Source of the DNA: Opacimonas sp002292215
GTDB lineage: Bacteria > Pseudomonadota > Gammaproteobacteria > Enterobacterales > Alteromonadaceae
Direction of reading: 5' to 3'
NCBI GenBank assembly: GCA_943846745.1
Contig: OX044360.1
Coordinates: 2,666,001 to 2,730,000 of the forward strand
DNA length: 64,000 bases
Below, in pieces: positions 44,185 to 52,639 of this stretch. Below the pieces are notes generated by a model, which had not been told where the DNA came from, searched no databases, and worked only from the letters and a program-made list of their open reading frames with translations. The stretch's first letter is position 1; every line of letters starts with the position of its first letter. The translations under genes and the position numbers were made by a program.

Positions 44185-46764
44185 ATGATAAACCCACTAC
44201 TTTCAACTATTGGAGTCATCCATCATACCGGATCTGAGCACTTAATGAGTTTTGGCTTCCCTTTATCCAAAGGGACGCTAACGGATGTTCAGACATTATC
44301 ATTGAGGCAACACGGTATCGAACTCGATACCAACCTAACCGCTGTTGCGTATTGGCATGACAAAAGTATTCGCTGGATCCAATGCCAAGCGATTGTCTGT
44401 CAAAGTGGGGCGATCGAATTATGCAACAGAACACGATTACTCTGTGCGCGGGTCCCATCGCTTGTCAATAAAGTTGACGATACGAGTAAACCGACTGAAT
44501 TATTTTCTCATCCAAAGCACGATTTGAGTATCACTGTGGATTTGCAATTAAAAGGAATCACAACGCCACTTAAATTTGTTTTGCATAGGCATGACATCTC
44601 CTCTAACCCGTTAACTCAACAATACATTAGCGATGGACATTTTGAGTTTGCTGACCAACAACTCAATATTCAACTGTCCGTCATTGTGTGTGACTATACC
44701 GATGAAATCAGCATCATACTTCGTGCGCACAATCCTAATGTCGCTGCCCATCAAGGTGGGAAGTGGGATTTGGGTGATCCTAATAGTTTGTATATTAATG
44801 ATTTATCAATTGTTTTTAGCGCTAACCATACTCAAGCCAGTGTCGATGTTATGGATGAGTATGTACCGACTACACAACACAATAACCATTGTCATGCACA
44901 AGGCGAATTTAAGTTAACTCAATTTGGAAGTGGTGGCAGACATTGGCAAAGTCCAATTCATTGGGATCAGAACCGGCGATCTAGCGTGACCAAACGAGGC
45001 TTTGAGTTATGCGTTGGAAATGACAGGTTTTTTCAAGGAATGCGCGCCCAACCACAATTAACGTTGTGTTCAATACCTCAAGCAAACATCCATAATAATA
45101 AAAATATATCCTTTACGTTAGAGATGGAGGATTTTTGGCAGAACTTTCCTACCTCATTATCTGGGCATAAAGATGGATGCCGCTGGCAATTGTTTGCCCA
45201 GAACACTGAATTACAAGGTGGAGAAAGTAAAACGTGGCGCTTTAACGGGCGCTTCAAATGCAACTTCAAGGCAAACCTCAAGGCAAAGGAGCCCGCTCCT
45301 AAAAATGTCGTCTTAGCTACAAGCACGTTGACATATAATGCTGATTATCTCAGTCAGTGCCATGTCATACCATGGGTTAGCTTGGCGAGTCCTCCTTCTA
45401 GCATCGCAAGTATTATCGAGCGTGGGCTCAATGATGACGATAATTTTTTCAATAAACGAGAAAGAAAAGATGTGTTTGGATGGCGTCATTATGGTGAGAT
45501 TGATGCCGACCATGAGGCGGTCAATGCAGACGTTCCAGATGAATTTATTTCACATTATAACAATCAATATGACCCTTTATTGGGTATGACTTTGCAGTTT
45601 TTGCAGGGTGGGGACTTACGTTGGCTAGCGTTAATTAGACCGTTGCAACAGCATATTCAAGATATCGATATTTACGATACAGATAAAGATAAAGCCGAAT
45701 ATAATGGTGGGCTAATGTGGCACACTGATCATTATTTATCAGCGCAAACCTGCACACACCGTTCTAATTCCAAATATCATGAACATGCCTATGATGGGTT
45801 TTTAGGTGGCGGAGGCCCTGGTGGACAGCATTGTTATACGAGCGGATTAACATTGCAATATTGGCTTTTTGGCGATCCATCTGCCAAACAAAGTGTGGCT
45901 CAGTTATGTGCTTGGATCCGAAATTTTTATAATGGCAGTGGTTCGCTATTGGAGCGTACATTTCGTTTATTAACGATTGATATCAAATCTAATCAGCTGA
46001 CTAATATTGGTTTTAAAGCACCGTGCTATAAATACCCACTGGATCGTGGAACGGCTAACTTTATTATTGCCTTAATTGACAATTATGATCTTACCGCTGA
46101 ACCAGCATTAGTGTTAGAGATGGCGACAATAATCAGGCACACCTTTCACCCGAATGAAGATATTGGATTAAGAGATCTAAAAAACGTTGAGCAATCGTGG
46201 TTCTATACCATATTTTTACAAGCAGTCGTGCGTTATTTATTACTCAAAGAATCACTCGAAGAGATTGATTCTGATTATTGGTATGCCCGAGATGGATTGA
46301 TACATTTCGGCCGGTGGATGCTCAACAATGAAAGTTACTACTTAGATAAGCCTCAACAGCTTGAATTTCCCAATGATACCTGGTGTGCTCAAGAGATCCG
46401 CAAGGCTAATATTTATTATTATTGTTACTATTTTTGTAGTGATCATAACCCGCAGTATTTGCACCAAGCAAAAGCGTATTATGAGTATATTACGCAACGA
46501 CTCTCGACATCAAGTGAAGCAATATATACCCGAGTTCTTGCAATTTTAATGCAAAATGACGGTGTTGAACAAGTGTTTCGAAGTCATCCCCCTCAGTCGG
46601 CAGTACCCTATCAACGCATTGAACATGGTGCGCCTCCTAAATTGACTTTAACCACAACGATTAAGCATTTTTTATTTGACCTATTTCGTTTATCAGCAAA
46701 TTTCTCATTAACAAGAGAATATCGTTGGCTAGCCATTAGATTAAAAATGCTCATGAATACATAA
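44185..46764 (+). CDS. PL26/YetA-like (exo-rhamnogalacturonan lyase family-like) protein, copy B
   Basis: An 859-residue protein. The N-terminal SFGFPLSKGTLTDVQTLSLR and WHDKSIRWIQCQAIV match the RIFT-barrel N-domain of PcRGLX/YetA-type polysaccharide lyases. The core has WRHYGEIDADHEAVN, HYNNQYDPLLGM, EYNGGLMWHTDHYLSA, GGGGPGGQHCYTSGL and YPLDRGTANFI, nearly all shared with copy A at 28678. No signal peptide visible. ATG 44185 is preferred because the N-terminus lines up with copy A; longer extensions run into the previous gene. Conserved His/Tyr/Asp in these motifs are candidates for the active site. The biochemical role in this locus is unproven. Confidence 0.65.
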   Translation: MINPLLSTIGVIHHTGSEHLMSFGFPLSKGTLTDVQTLSLRQHGIELDTNLTAVAYWHDKSIRWIQCQAIVCQSGAIELCNRTRLLCARVPSLVNKVDDTSKPTELFSHPKHDLSITVDLQLKGITTPLKFVLHRHDISSNPLTQQYISDGHFEFADQQLNIQLSVIVCDYTDEISIILRAHNPNVAAHQGGKWDLGDPNSLYINDLSIVFSANHTQASVDVMDEYVPTTQHNNHCHAQGEFKLTQFGSGGRHWQSPIHWDQNRRSSVTKRGFELCVGNDRFFQGMRAQPQLTLCSIPQANIHNNKNISFTLEMEDFWQNFPTSLSGHKDGCRWQLFAQNTELQGGESKTWRFNGRFKCNFKANLKAKEPAPKNVVLATSTLTYNADYLSQCHVIPWVSLASPPSSIASIIERGLNDDDNFFNKRERKDVFGWRHYGEIDADHEAVNADVPDEFISHYNNQYDPLLGMTLQFLQGGDLRWLALIRPLQQHIQDIDIYDTDKDKAEYNGGLMWHTDHYLSAQTCTHRSNSKYHEHAYDGFLGGGGPGGQHCYTSGLTLQYWLFGDPSAKQSVAQLCAWIRNFYNGSGSLLERTFRLLTIDIKSNQLTNIGFKAPCYKYPLDRGTANFIIALIDNYDLTAEPALVLEMATIIRHTFHPNEDIGLRDLKNVEQSWFYTIFLQAVVRYLLLKESLEEIDSDYWYARDGLIHFGRWMLNNESYYLDKPQQLEFPNDTWCAQEIRKANIYYYCYYFCSDHNPQYLHQAKAYYEYITQRLSTSSEAIYTRVLAILMQNDGVEQVFRSHPPQSAVPYQRIEHGAPPKLTLTTTIKHFLFDLFRLSANFSLTREYRWLAIRLKMLMNT

Positions 46765-46787
46765 AACAAATAGACAAAGAGATACAT

Positions 46788-47078
46788 ATGAACACCACAC
46801 AAATCCAAGAAATTATTTTCAGTGCATTGACAATGACTAATCATACTCGTGAGGACAATAACCAGATCCCGATAGCACCGATAACAGAATTGTACAGCAA
46901 AAATGGCTATTTAGATTCAATGGGACTCGTGGCTTTTTTGATTGACGTTGAAGAGTTATTTTTAGATGAAGATATCAAAATTTCATTAAGTGATGACCGT
47001 GCTATGTCGCAAACAAAAAGCCCGTTTCGTTCCGTAGAAACATTGACCCAATATATCGTTGAACTCCTACAGGAATAA
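46788..47078 (+). CDS. Acyl carrier protein
   Basis: A 96-residue acidic protein. The 4'-phosphopantetheine attachment site is Ser44 in GYLDSMGLVAF, followed by the helical DVEELF. Such discrete ACPs supply an acyl or aminoacyl thioester. It is the first of three cassette genes (ACP, SDR, AMP-ligase) that end the plus-strand segment. RBS AGAG upstream, 23 bases after the PL26-like gene. It differs from the housekeeping AcpP, which is usually about 78 residues and has a DSL motif. Confidence 0.87.
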   Translation: MNTTQIQEIIFSALTMTNHTREDNNQIPIAPITELYSKNGYLDSMGLVAFLIDVEELFLDEDIKISLSDDRAMSQTKSPFRSVETLTQYIVELLQE

Positions 47079-47084
47079 CGACCT

Positions 47085-47789
47085 ATGACAGAAAAACACA
47101 TGCTTATTACTGGAGCAAGTAAAGGGCTAGGTAAAGACATTGCTGAGTATTTTTTACAACAAGGCTGGATGGTGTATGGCTGCGCTCGTTCTGCTGGCAC
47201 AATAGATAATCCCAATTATCATCATTATCAACTAGATGTGAGCTCAGCAGAACAAGTCAGTGAGTATTTCTATAGCTTGCGTAAAAAAATAAAACACCTT
47301 GACGCATTAATCAATAATGCGGGGGTGGCAAGTATGAATGCCTTTGCCTTAACTCCGCCAGAAACCTTTCGAAAACTGTTTGGGATCAATGTTGAAGGTA
47401 CGTATTTATTTTGTCAAAAAGCGCTAGGGTTGCTTAAACGCTCAGCAGCGCCCAATATCATCAATATGACCACGGTGGCAGTCCCGTTAAAGTTAGAAGG
47501 TGAATCGATTTACGCAGCCAGCAAAAGTGCAGTCGAAACATTAACGCAAATCATTGCTAAAGAATACGGTAATTTAGGGATCCGTTGTAATGCGATTGGG
47601 CCATCACCGATCGCGACAAGTTTAATCTCAGGCGTCCCTGGACACAAAATTGACAAGTTAGTGCAATCGCAGTCAATTAAGAAAATGGCAACACCTGCTG
47701 ATGTCATCAATTTGGTGGAGTTTTTTCTACGCCCTGAAAGCCGCATGATAACTGGACAAATTATCTATTTAGGAGGAATAGCGAGATGA
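47085..47789 (+). CDS. Short-chain dehydrogenase/reductase (FabG-like)
   Basis: A 234-residue classical SDR. NAD(P) motif TGASKGLGKD (about 8-17), structural NNAGVAS, active site YAASKSAVE (Tyr-x3-Lys), and an N-terminal GCAR that hints at NADP. The usual catalytic Ser region reads NMTTVAV, so Thr stands where Ser is typical. It lies between ACP and AMP-ligase genes, overlapping the latter by four bases (ATGA). It is predicted to reduce an ACP- or CoA-bound beta-keto group, giving a 3-hydroxyacyl for transfer to a sugar; this is inference. Confidence 0.88.
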   Translation: MTEKHMLITGASKGLGKDIAEYFLQQGWMVYGCARSAGTIDNPNYHHYQLDVSSAEQVSEYFYSLRKKIKHLDALINNAGVASMNAFALTPPETFRKLFGINVEGTYLFCQKALGLLKRSAAPNIINMTTVAVPLKLEGESIYAASKSAVETLTQIIAKEYGNLGIRCNAIGPSPIATSLISGVPGHKIDKLVQSQSIKKMATPADVINLVEFFLRPESRMITGQIIYLGGIAR

Positions 47790-49120
47790 TTGAATTTTTT
47801 ATGCAAAAAATGCAAGAAAACCCAACAAATGAAGCGTTATTGTCATCAAAATTCGCATTAACGTGTGGCGAATTACTACTATTAACCTATGAGTTTACGC
47901 AGTGGCTGCATAAGCATAATATTCCTTCTGGTGCTGTTGTTTCATTTGATGGCGATTATTCACCTGAGTCGTTAGCTCTATTTTTGGCACTGGCCAGCAA
48001 TGATAATATTATGGTGCCTTTATCCAATGACTCCAAGCATCATTTTGTTGAATTTAGAGAGATTGCACAAACTGAATTTGACATTTCTCTCAACCACCAC
48101 GAACCGCATTTGACATGCACGGGTAGACAAGCTGGAGGGGATATTTATGGGCAATTACGGGCGCAACAGACACCGGGCTTAGTCTTATTTTCATCGGGCT
48201 CTACTGGTAAAAGTAAGGCTATCGTGCAAGATCTGAATAAGCTGATGAGTAAATTTACGACCCAGAGAAAAGCGTTACGGATGTTGATATTCCTGCAACT
48301 TGATCATATTGGGGGCGTGAATTCGTTATTGTATTCTTTGGCGAATCAAGGCACGGTCATTGTTGCCGATGACCGGACTCCAGATAGCGTGTGTCGTGCA
48401 ATCGAAACCTATAAAGGAGAAGTGCTCCCGACATCACCGACGTTTCTTAATTTGTTGCTTTTATCCAAAGCCTATGAACATTATGATTTAGCTTCGCTGA
48501 AATTAATTACTTATGGCACCGAACCGATGCAAACAAGTACCTTGATGAGACTCAATAGTCTGTTTCCGAATAGTACGTTGCAACAAACGTATGGCTTATC
48601 CGAAGTTGGGATTTTACGTTCCAAATCACGGTCATCAGGATCATTATGGATGCAAGTCGGTGGGCGTGAATTTATCACTAAAATCGTCAACGATACGTTA
48701 TGGGTGAAATCGGATTCTGCCATGTTGGGGTATTTGAATGCACCTACGCCTTTTGATGCTGAAGGTTTTCTTGATACAGGAGATATTGTTGAGCAAGATG
48801 GAGAGTGGATCCGGATCCTTGGCAGAAAAAGTGAAATCATTAATGTCGGTGGCTTAAAAGTATATCCAGCCGAAGTAGAAAGTATTTTACTGGAGATTGA
48901 TAATGTTGAGGATGTGGTGGTGTTTCAAGAACCACATCCCATCACGGGAAGCATTGTGTGTGCTAAGTTTAAATTGGTGGCAGAGGAGTCTAAGCGTGAC
49001 TTTAAAGCCAAAACGTTTACATTTTGCAAAGATAAACTAGCGAGCTATAAGATCCCAACAAAAATTGAGATCACCCTCGATAATACCTACAACGAACGCT
49101 TTAAACGGATGCGCAGATAA
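47786..49120 (+). CDS. AMP-forming acyl-CoA/ACP ligase (ANL superfamily)
   Basis: A 444-residue ANL enzyme. Adenylation motifs are LFSSGSTGKSKAIVQDL (P-loop), QTYGLSEVG, LDTGDIVEQDGEWIRILGRKS (hinge Asp/Arg) and NVGGLKVYPAEVE. The end, ERFKRMRR, should hold the catalytic Lys. It is shorter than typical 500-550 residue members, with a compact N-domain. It would activate a carboxylic acid for loading onto the adjacent ACP. Its start overlaps the SDR stop (ATGA). Different from the larger exosortase A-associated ligase family TIGR03098, though the role may be similar. Confidence 0.87.
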   Translation: MIEFFMQKMQENPTNEALLSSKFALTCGELLLLTYEFTQWLHKHNIPSGAVVSFDGDYSPESLALFLALASNDNIMVPLSNDSKHHFVEFREIAQTEFDISLNHHEPHLTCTGRQAGGDIYGQLRAQQTPGLVLFSSGSTGKSKAIVQDLNKLMSKFTTQRKALRMLIFLQLDHIGGVNSLLYSLANQGTVIVADDRTPDSVCRAIETYKGEVLPTSPTFLNLLLLSKAYEHYDLASLKLITYGTEPMQTSTLMRLNSLFPNSTLQQTYGLSEVGILRSKSRSSGSLWMQVGGREFITKIVNDTLWVKSDSAMLGYLNAPTPFDAEGFLDTGDIVEQDGEWIRILGRKSEIINVGGLKVYPAEVESILLEIDNVEDVVVFQEPHPITGSIVCAKFKLVAEESKRDFKAKTFTFCKDKLASYKIPTKIEITLDNTYNERFKRMRR

Positions 49121-49148
49121 GTAAAAGTGACAAGTTATAATGATGCAA

Positions 49149-49176
49149 TCCCCTTTCACTGATGAGTGTGGGGGGA
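49149..49176. other. Hairpin in the convergent gap between the cassette and malate synthase
   Basis: TCCCC-TTT-CACT (49149-49160) pairs with AGTG-TGG-GGGGA (49165-49176) across a GATG loop, with an internal bulge. No long T tract follows, so it is a weak candidate terminator at most. The gap 49121-49219 separates two convergent genes. Confidence 0.35.
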
Positions 49177-49219
49177 GTGCATAGTGATACCTGAATGACT
49201 GACATTAACTTATATTAAT

Positions 49220-51388
49220 TTACGCTAAGGTTGCTTTCATTTCGCGCCGACGTTCATGTAACAAGGGCTCTGTATACCCACTCGGTTGAGTGGTGCCGAG
49301 CACGATTAAATCGCGCGCCGCTTGAAAACCGATGGCGGCGTTATAATTTGGACACATTGGAATGTACTCAGCATCATCTGTGTTTTGCTCATCAACTAAT
49401 TGTGCCATCCGTGCCAAGGTTTCATCAATTTGCGCGATGGTCACTACTCCATGGGTTAACCAATTAGCGATGTGCTGTGCTGAGATCCGCAATGTTGCTC
49501 GGTCTTCCATTAAGCCGACATTATGAATGTCGGGTACTTTAGAACAACCAATACCTTGGTGTACCCAGCGGACGACGTAGCCTAAAATACCTTGAATATT
49601 GTTGTCTAGCTCGGCTTGGATCTCTGCCGAACTCAACGTACGATCTGCTTCAAGTAATGGAATATCCAAGATGGTATCAATGCCATCAAAATCACTGTTA
49701 TTTAATGTTTTTTGGACTGCATATACATCAACTTGATGATAGTGCAGGGCATGCAATGTTGCAGCAGTAGGAGATGGGACCCAAGCTGTATTCGCACCAG
49801 ATTGTGGATGACCTATTTTTGCACTCATCATATTAGCCATCTGATCAGGGATTGGCCACATGCCTTTGCCTATTTGTGCTTTTCCTGACATACCTGCATG
49901 TAATCCAGTAATAACATTGGCTTGCTCGTAAGCATGGATCCAAGGGCGTTGTTTGAGTTCTGCTTTTGGTGCAAATACTCCTTTTTGCATCGACGTATGA
50001 ATTTCATCACCGGTTCGGTCAAGAAAACCTGTGTTGATAAATACAACACGAGCTTTAGCTTGTTCAATGCAGGCTTTTAAATTGACTGAAGTACGGCGCT
50101 CCTCATCCATGATCCCGATTTTGATGGTGTAGCGTTTGAGAGATAACAGATCTTCAATCGCGTTAAACAAATCATCACTAAATTTAACTTCCTCAGGCCC
50201 ATGCATTTTAGGTTTTACGATATAAATACTGCCGGTTCGTGAATTGACAAATTCGCTGTTCCGATTAAGGTCGTGTAGAGCAATGAGTGAAGTGATCACG
50301 CCATCCATAATCCCTTCATAAATGGGTTGTCCATCAAATAAAATCGCATCGTTTGTCATTAAATGACCGACATTTCTGACAAACATCAAACTGCGACCTT
50401 TTAATACGATTGGCTGACTATTTAAGCCATGATATTCGCGATCAGCATTCATTCTACGGATGAGACTCTTACCGTTTTTTTCCATTGCGATTGACAAGGT
50501 ACCTTGCATTAATCCAAGCCAATTCTGATATACCAGAGTCTTATCTTCAGCATCGACTGCTGCCACAGAGTCTTCACAATCCATGATAGTACTCAGTGCT
50601 GATTCAACTAATATATCTTTGATATTGGCAGGATCAACCCCGCCAATTGGATGGTTAGCATCGATTTGTAGTTCGATGTGTAAGCCATTATGTTTAATTA
50701 AAATAGCTGTAGGTGCGTTGAGTTCACCTTGGTAGCCGACACATTGCTCCGGAGCTGCCAATGTTGTCTGCGTTGCATCTTGCAAAGTAATGAGTAGGCC
50801 GCTCGGTGTGAGTGTATAGCGAACTGCGTCGGTGTGTGAGCCATGTGTCAGCGGCGCTATATCATTTAAATACTGACGTGCTTGGCTGATAACTGCTTTG
50901 CCCCGAATAGGGTTATAAGATGATGTCTTTTCTGCACCATTTTCTTGCGACAACACATCCGTACCATATAACGCATCATATAAACTACCCCAGCGAGCAT
51001 TGGCAGCATTTAGTGCATAGCGTGCGTTATTAATTGGCACAACTAATTGCGGGCCTGCCATTGTCGCTAATTCTGGGTCGACATCTTGAGTCGTGATGGT
51101 GAAATCTGTGGGAGCAGGAACTAAATACCCAATTTTTTGCAAAAATGCTTTGTAATCTGCAAAGGGTTCATTCGGGTGTTCTTGATGGTACTGATCGATT
51201 TGCGCTTGTAATTGGTCGCGTTTTTCGAGTAGTACATGATTACGAGGAATAAACTCGGCTAAAAGTGTCGCAAAGCCATCCCAAAAATCAACACTATTAA
51301 TATTCGTCATAGGCAGTGCTGCGGTATTGATAAAATCAGCCAGCGTTGCGTCAATTTGTAGTCGACCGTGAGTATGATAAGCCATCAT
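49220..51388 (-). CDS. glcB: Malate synthase G
   Basis: A 722-residue malate synthase G, the usual length. The family is unmistakable: STIMDCEDSVAAVDAEDK, RSLMFVRNVGHLMTND, KPKMHGPEEV, GIMDEERRTSVNL and RVVFINTGFLDRTGDEI (catalytic Arg/Glu/Asp region), and QIGKGMWPIPDQM. It condenses glyoxylate and acetyl-CoA to malate in the glyoxylate shunt. It starts with MMAYHTHGRLQ. It lies 119 bases downstream of a LysR-type regulator on the same strand, with a palindrome between them. Together with aceA it allows growth on acetate or fatty acids. Confidence 0.97.
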   Translation of the reverse strand: MMAYHTHGRLQIDATLADFINTAALPMTNINSVDFWDGFATLLAEFIPRNHVLLEKRDQLQAQIDQYHQEHPNEPFADYKAFLQKIGYLVPAPTDFTITTQDVDPELATMAGPQLVVPINNARYALNAANARWGSLYDALYGTDVLSQENGAEKTSSYNPIRGKAVISQARQYLNDIAPLTHGSHTDAVRYTLTPSGLLITLQDATQTTLAAPEQCVGYQGELNAPTAILIKHNGLHIELQIDANHPIGGVDPANIKDILVESALSTIMDCEDSVAAVDAEDKTLVYQNWLGLMQGTLSIAMEKNGKSLIRRMNADREYHGLNSQPIVLKGRSLMFVRNVGHLMTNDAILFDGQPIYEGIMDGVITSLIALHDLNRNSEFVNSRTGSIYIVKPKMHGPEEVKFSDDLFNAIEDLLSLKRYTIKIGIMDEERRTSVNLKACIEQAKARVVFINTGFLDRTGDEIHTSMQKGVFAPKAELKQRPWIHAYEQANVITGLHAGMSGKAQIGKGMWPIPDQMANMMSAKIGHPQSGANTAWVPSPTAATLHALHYHQVDVYAVQKTLNNSDFDGIDTILDIPLLEADRTLSSAEIQAELDNNIQGILGYVVRWVHQGIGCSKVPDIHNVGLMEDRATLRISAQHIANWLTHGVVTIAQIDETLARMAQLVDEQNTDDAEYIPMCPNYNAAIGFQAARDLIVLGTTQPSGYTEPLLHERRREMKATLA

Positions 51389-51449
51389 CGTAATCCTATT
51401 TTTTGCTTAAGATAGAATCAGTATATGTTGTAAAGTCGATAATGTTTAG

Positions 51450-51480
51450 ATTATAGTATCTATGACTAGCATTCATGTAA
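51450..51480 (-). promoter_or_regulatory. Candidate promoter of glcB
   Basis: On the minus strand TATAAT (51455-51450) lies about 65 bases upstream of the ATG, with a weak -35 TTACAT (51480-51475) at 19-base spacing. A perfect -10 with a poor -35 would fit an activated promoter. Confidence 0.4.
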
Positions 51481-51483
51481 TTT

Positions 51484-51499
51484 ATGGGTAAATTCCCAT
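51484..51499. promoter_or_regulatory. Palindromic operator candidate upstream of glcB
   Basis: ATGGG-TAAATT-CCCAT, a 16-base inverted repeat with five-base arms, lies just after the LysR stop and just upstream of the candidate glcB -35. LysR regulators bind dyads of this size near -60, so this may be the site of the adjacent regulator. A looser relative, GGGAGTAAATCC, appears at 54325-54336, upstream of aceA. Confidence 0.45.
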
Positions 51500-51507
51500 T
51501 TATGTGA

Positions 51508-52452
51508 TTATGATTGGGTCATACGATCCGCTACTTCTCCAATTAATCGGCGTAACCAAATATGCCCAGCATCATGATGTAACAAAGCACTCCATGCCAT
51601 TTTTAAAGCAATAGGAGGGATGTCAAACGGGGGGGGCAGCACCATGATTTCAGGGTCGTCTTTGAAAATTTTAGCTGCGCGACTGGGTAACGTAGCAATT
51701 AAATTTTGGGTTTTAGCCAGTTGTAACGCGGCATGATAATGACGAGTAAAGACACGGATTTGGCGTTGTTTGCCGAGCTTAGTCAATTCCGCATCGACCC
51801 ATCCTAATTTTTGTACTTCATTAGGATCGATTCCCACACCTATACCAAAGCCAGTCTTACTAACCCAAATATGCTGGCCAGATAGATATGCTTCTAAGTT
51901 AAAGTTCTCACATCGTGGATTGTGTTTATTGAGTACGCAAGCAAACTGATCATACCAAATGACTTTTTGATGAAACGATAACGGTAATTCGTCAAAGCGG
52001 TTAATCGCCATATCAACTCGACCTTGTTCAACATCATGAAATGTCACATCAGATGGCGTGATTAAATCTAGTGTAATGTTGGGGGCTTTGAAGTTGAGCT
52101 CTTCGATTAACTCTAATAATAATGTGGACTCAGCGTAATCTGAGGTCATGATTCGAAAGGTACGCGTTGAAGATTCAGGACTAAACTCTGTTTCAGGTTG
52201 AATTGACGATTCAAGTTTACTCAATACATCACGAATTGTGGGTTGTAGTTCTAAGGCTCTCTTGGTTGGCGTCATCCCTTCGCTGGTGCGGACTAATAAG
52301 GGATCTTTGAACAGATCGCGTAATCGCTTCAAGCCATTACTCATTGCCGGTTGGGTGATACTCAATTGATTTGCTGCTTTGGTTACGCTGCCTTCTCGCA
52401 GTAAGACATCCAAATAGACGAGTAAATTTAAATCAATTTTGGCAATGTTCAT
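51508..52452 (-). CDS. LysR-family transcriptional regulator
   Basis: A 314-residue LTTR. The N-terminal HTH (LNLLVYLDVLLREGSVTKAA, then QPAMSNGLKRLRDLF) is followed by the effector-binding domain from about 90 to the end. The position between aceA and glcB, both on the same strand, makes it a likely regulator of the glyoxylate shunt, but the inducer cannot be read. An 8-G run (51629-51636) encodes a Pro-rich PPPFDIPP segment. A terminator separates it from aceA upstream. Confidence 0.92.
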   Translation of the reverse strand: MNIAKIDLNLLVYLDVLLREGSVTKAANQLSITQPAMSNGLKRLRDLFKDPLLVRTSEGMTPTKRALELQPTIRDVLSKLESSIQPETEFSPESSTRTFRIMTSDYAESTLLLELIEELNFKAPNITLDLITPSDVTFHDVEQGRVDMAINRFDELPLSFHQKVIWYDQFACVLNKHNPRCENFNLEAYLSGQHIWVSKTGFGIGVGIDPNEVQKLGWVDAELTKLGKQRQIRVFTRHYHAALQLAKTQNLIATLPSRAAKIFKDDPEIMVLPPPFDIPPIALKMAWSALLHHDAGHIWLRRLIGEVADRMTQS

Positions 52453-52568
52453 GAGTTTGCAATCCTAAATAGATGTATGTACCCATTATAAACAAAAAAC
52501 ATTAAATTTCACTGAGCAATTAGTCTAATGAATACTACTTATAAGGAATGGTGTTATTAATGCATAAA

Positions 52569-52610
52569 AAAACCCAGCCTACACTGGGTTTTGCGACACG
52601 AAGTATCGTG
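52569..52610 (-). terminator. Terminator of aceA
   Basis: Two hairpins follow the aceA stop on the minus strand: CACGA-TACT-TCGTG (52610-52597), then AACCCAG-loop-CTGGGTT (52590-52571, extendable with flanking A/T to 52592-52569) followed by a T run. The second is a typical intrinsic terminator. Confidence 0.8.
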
Positions 52611-52639
52611 CCTCGATTCGTTCAGTTCAGTGTGATAAA

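Noticed and set aside
51629..51636. G8 run in the LysR gene as a phase-variation tract
   Set aside because: Eight bases is short and encodes a plausible Pro-rich segment; less convincing than the G11 tract at 15072.
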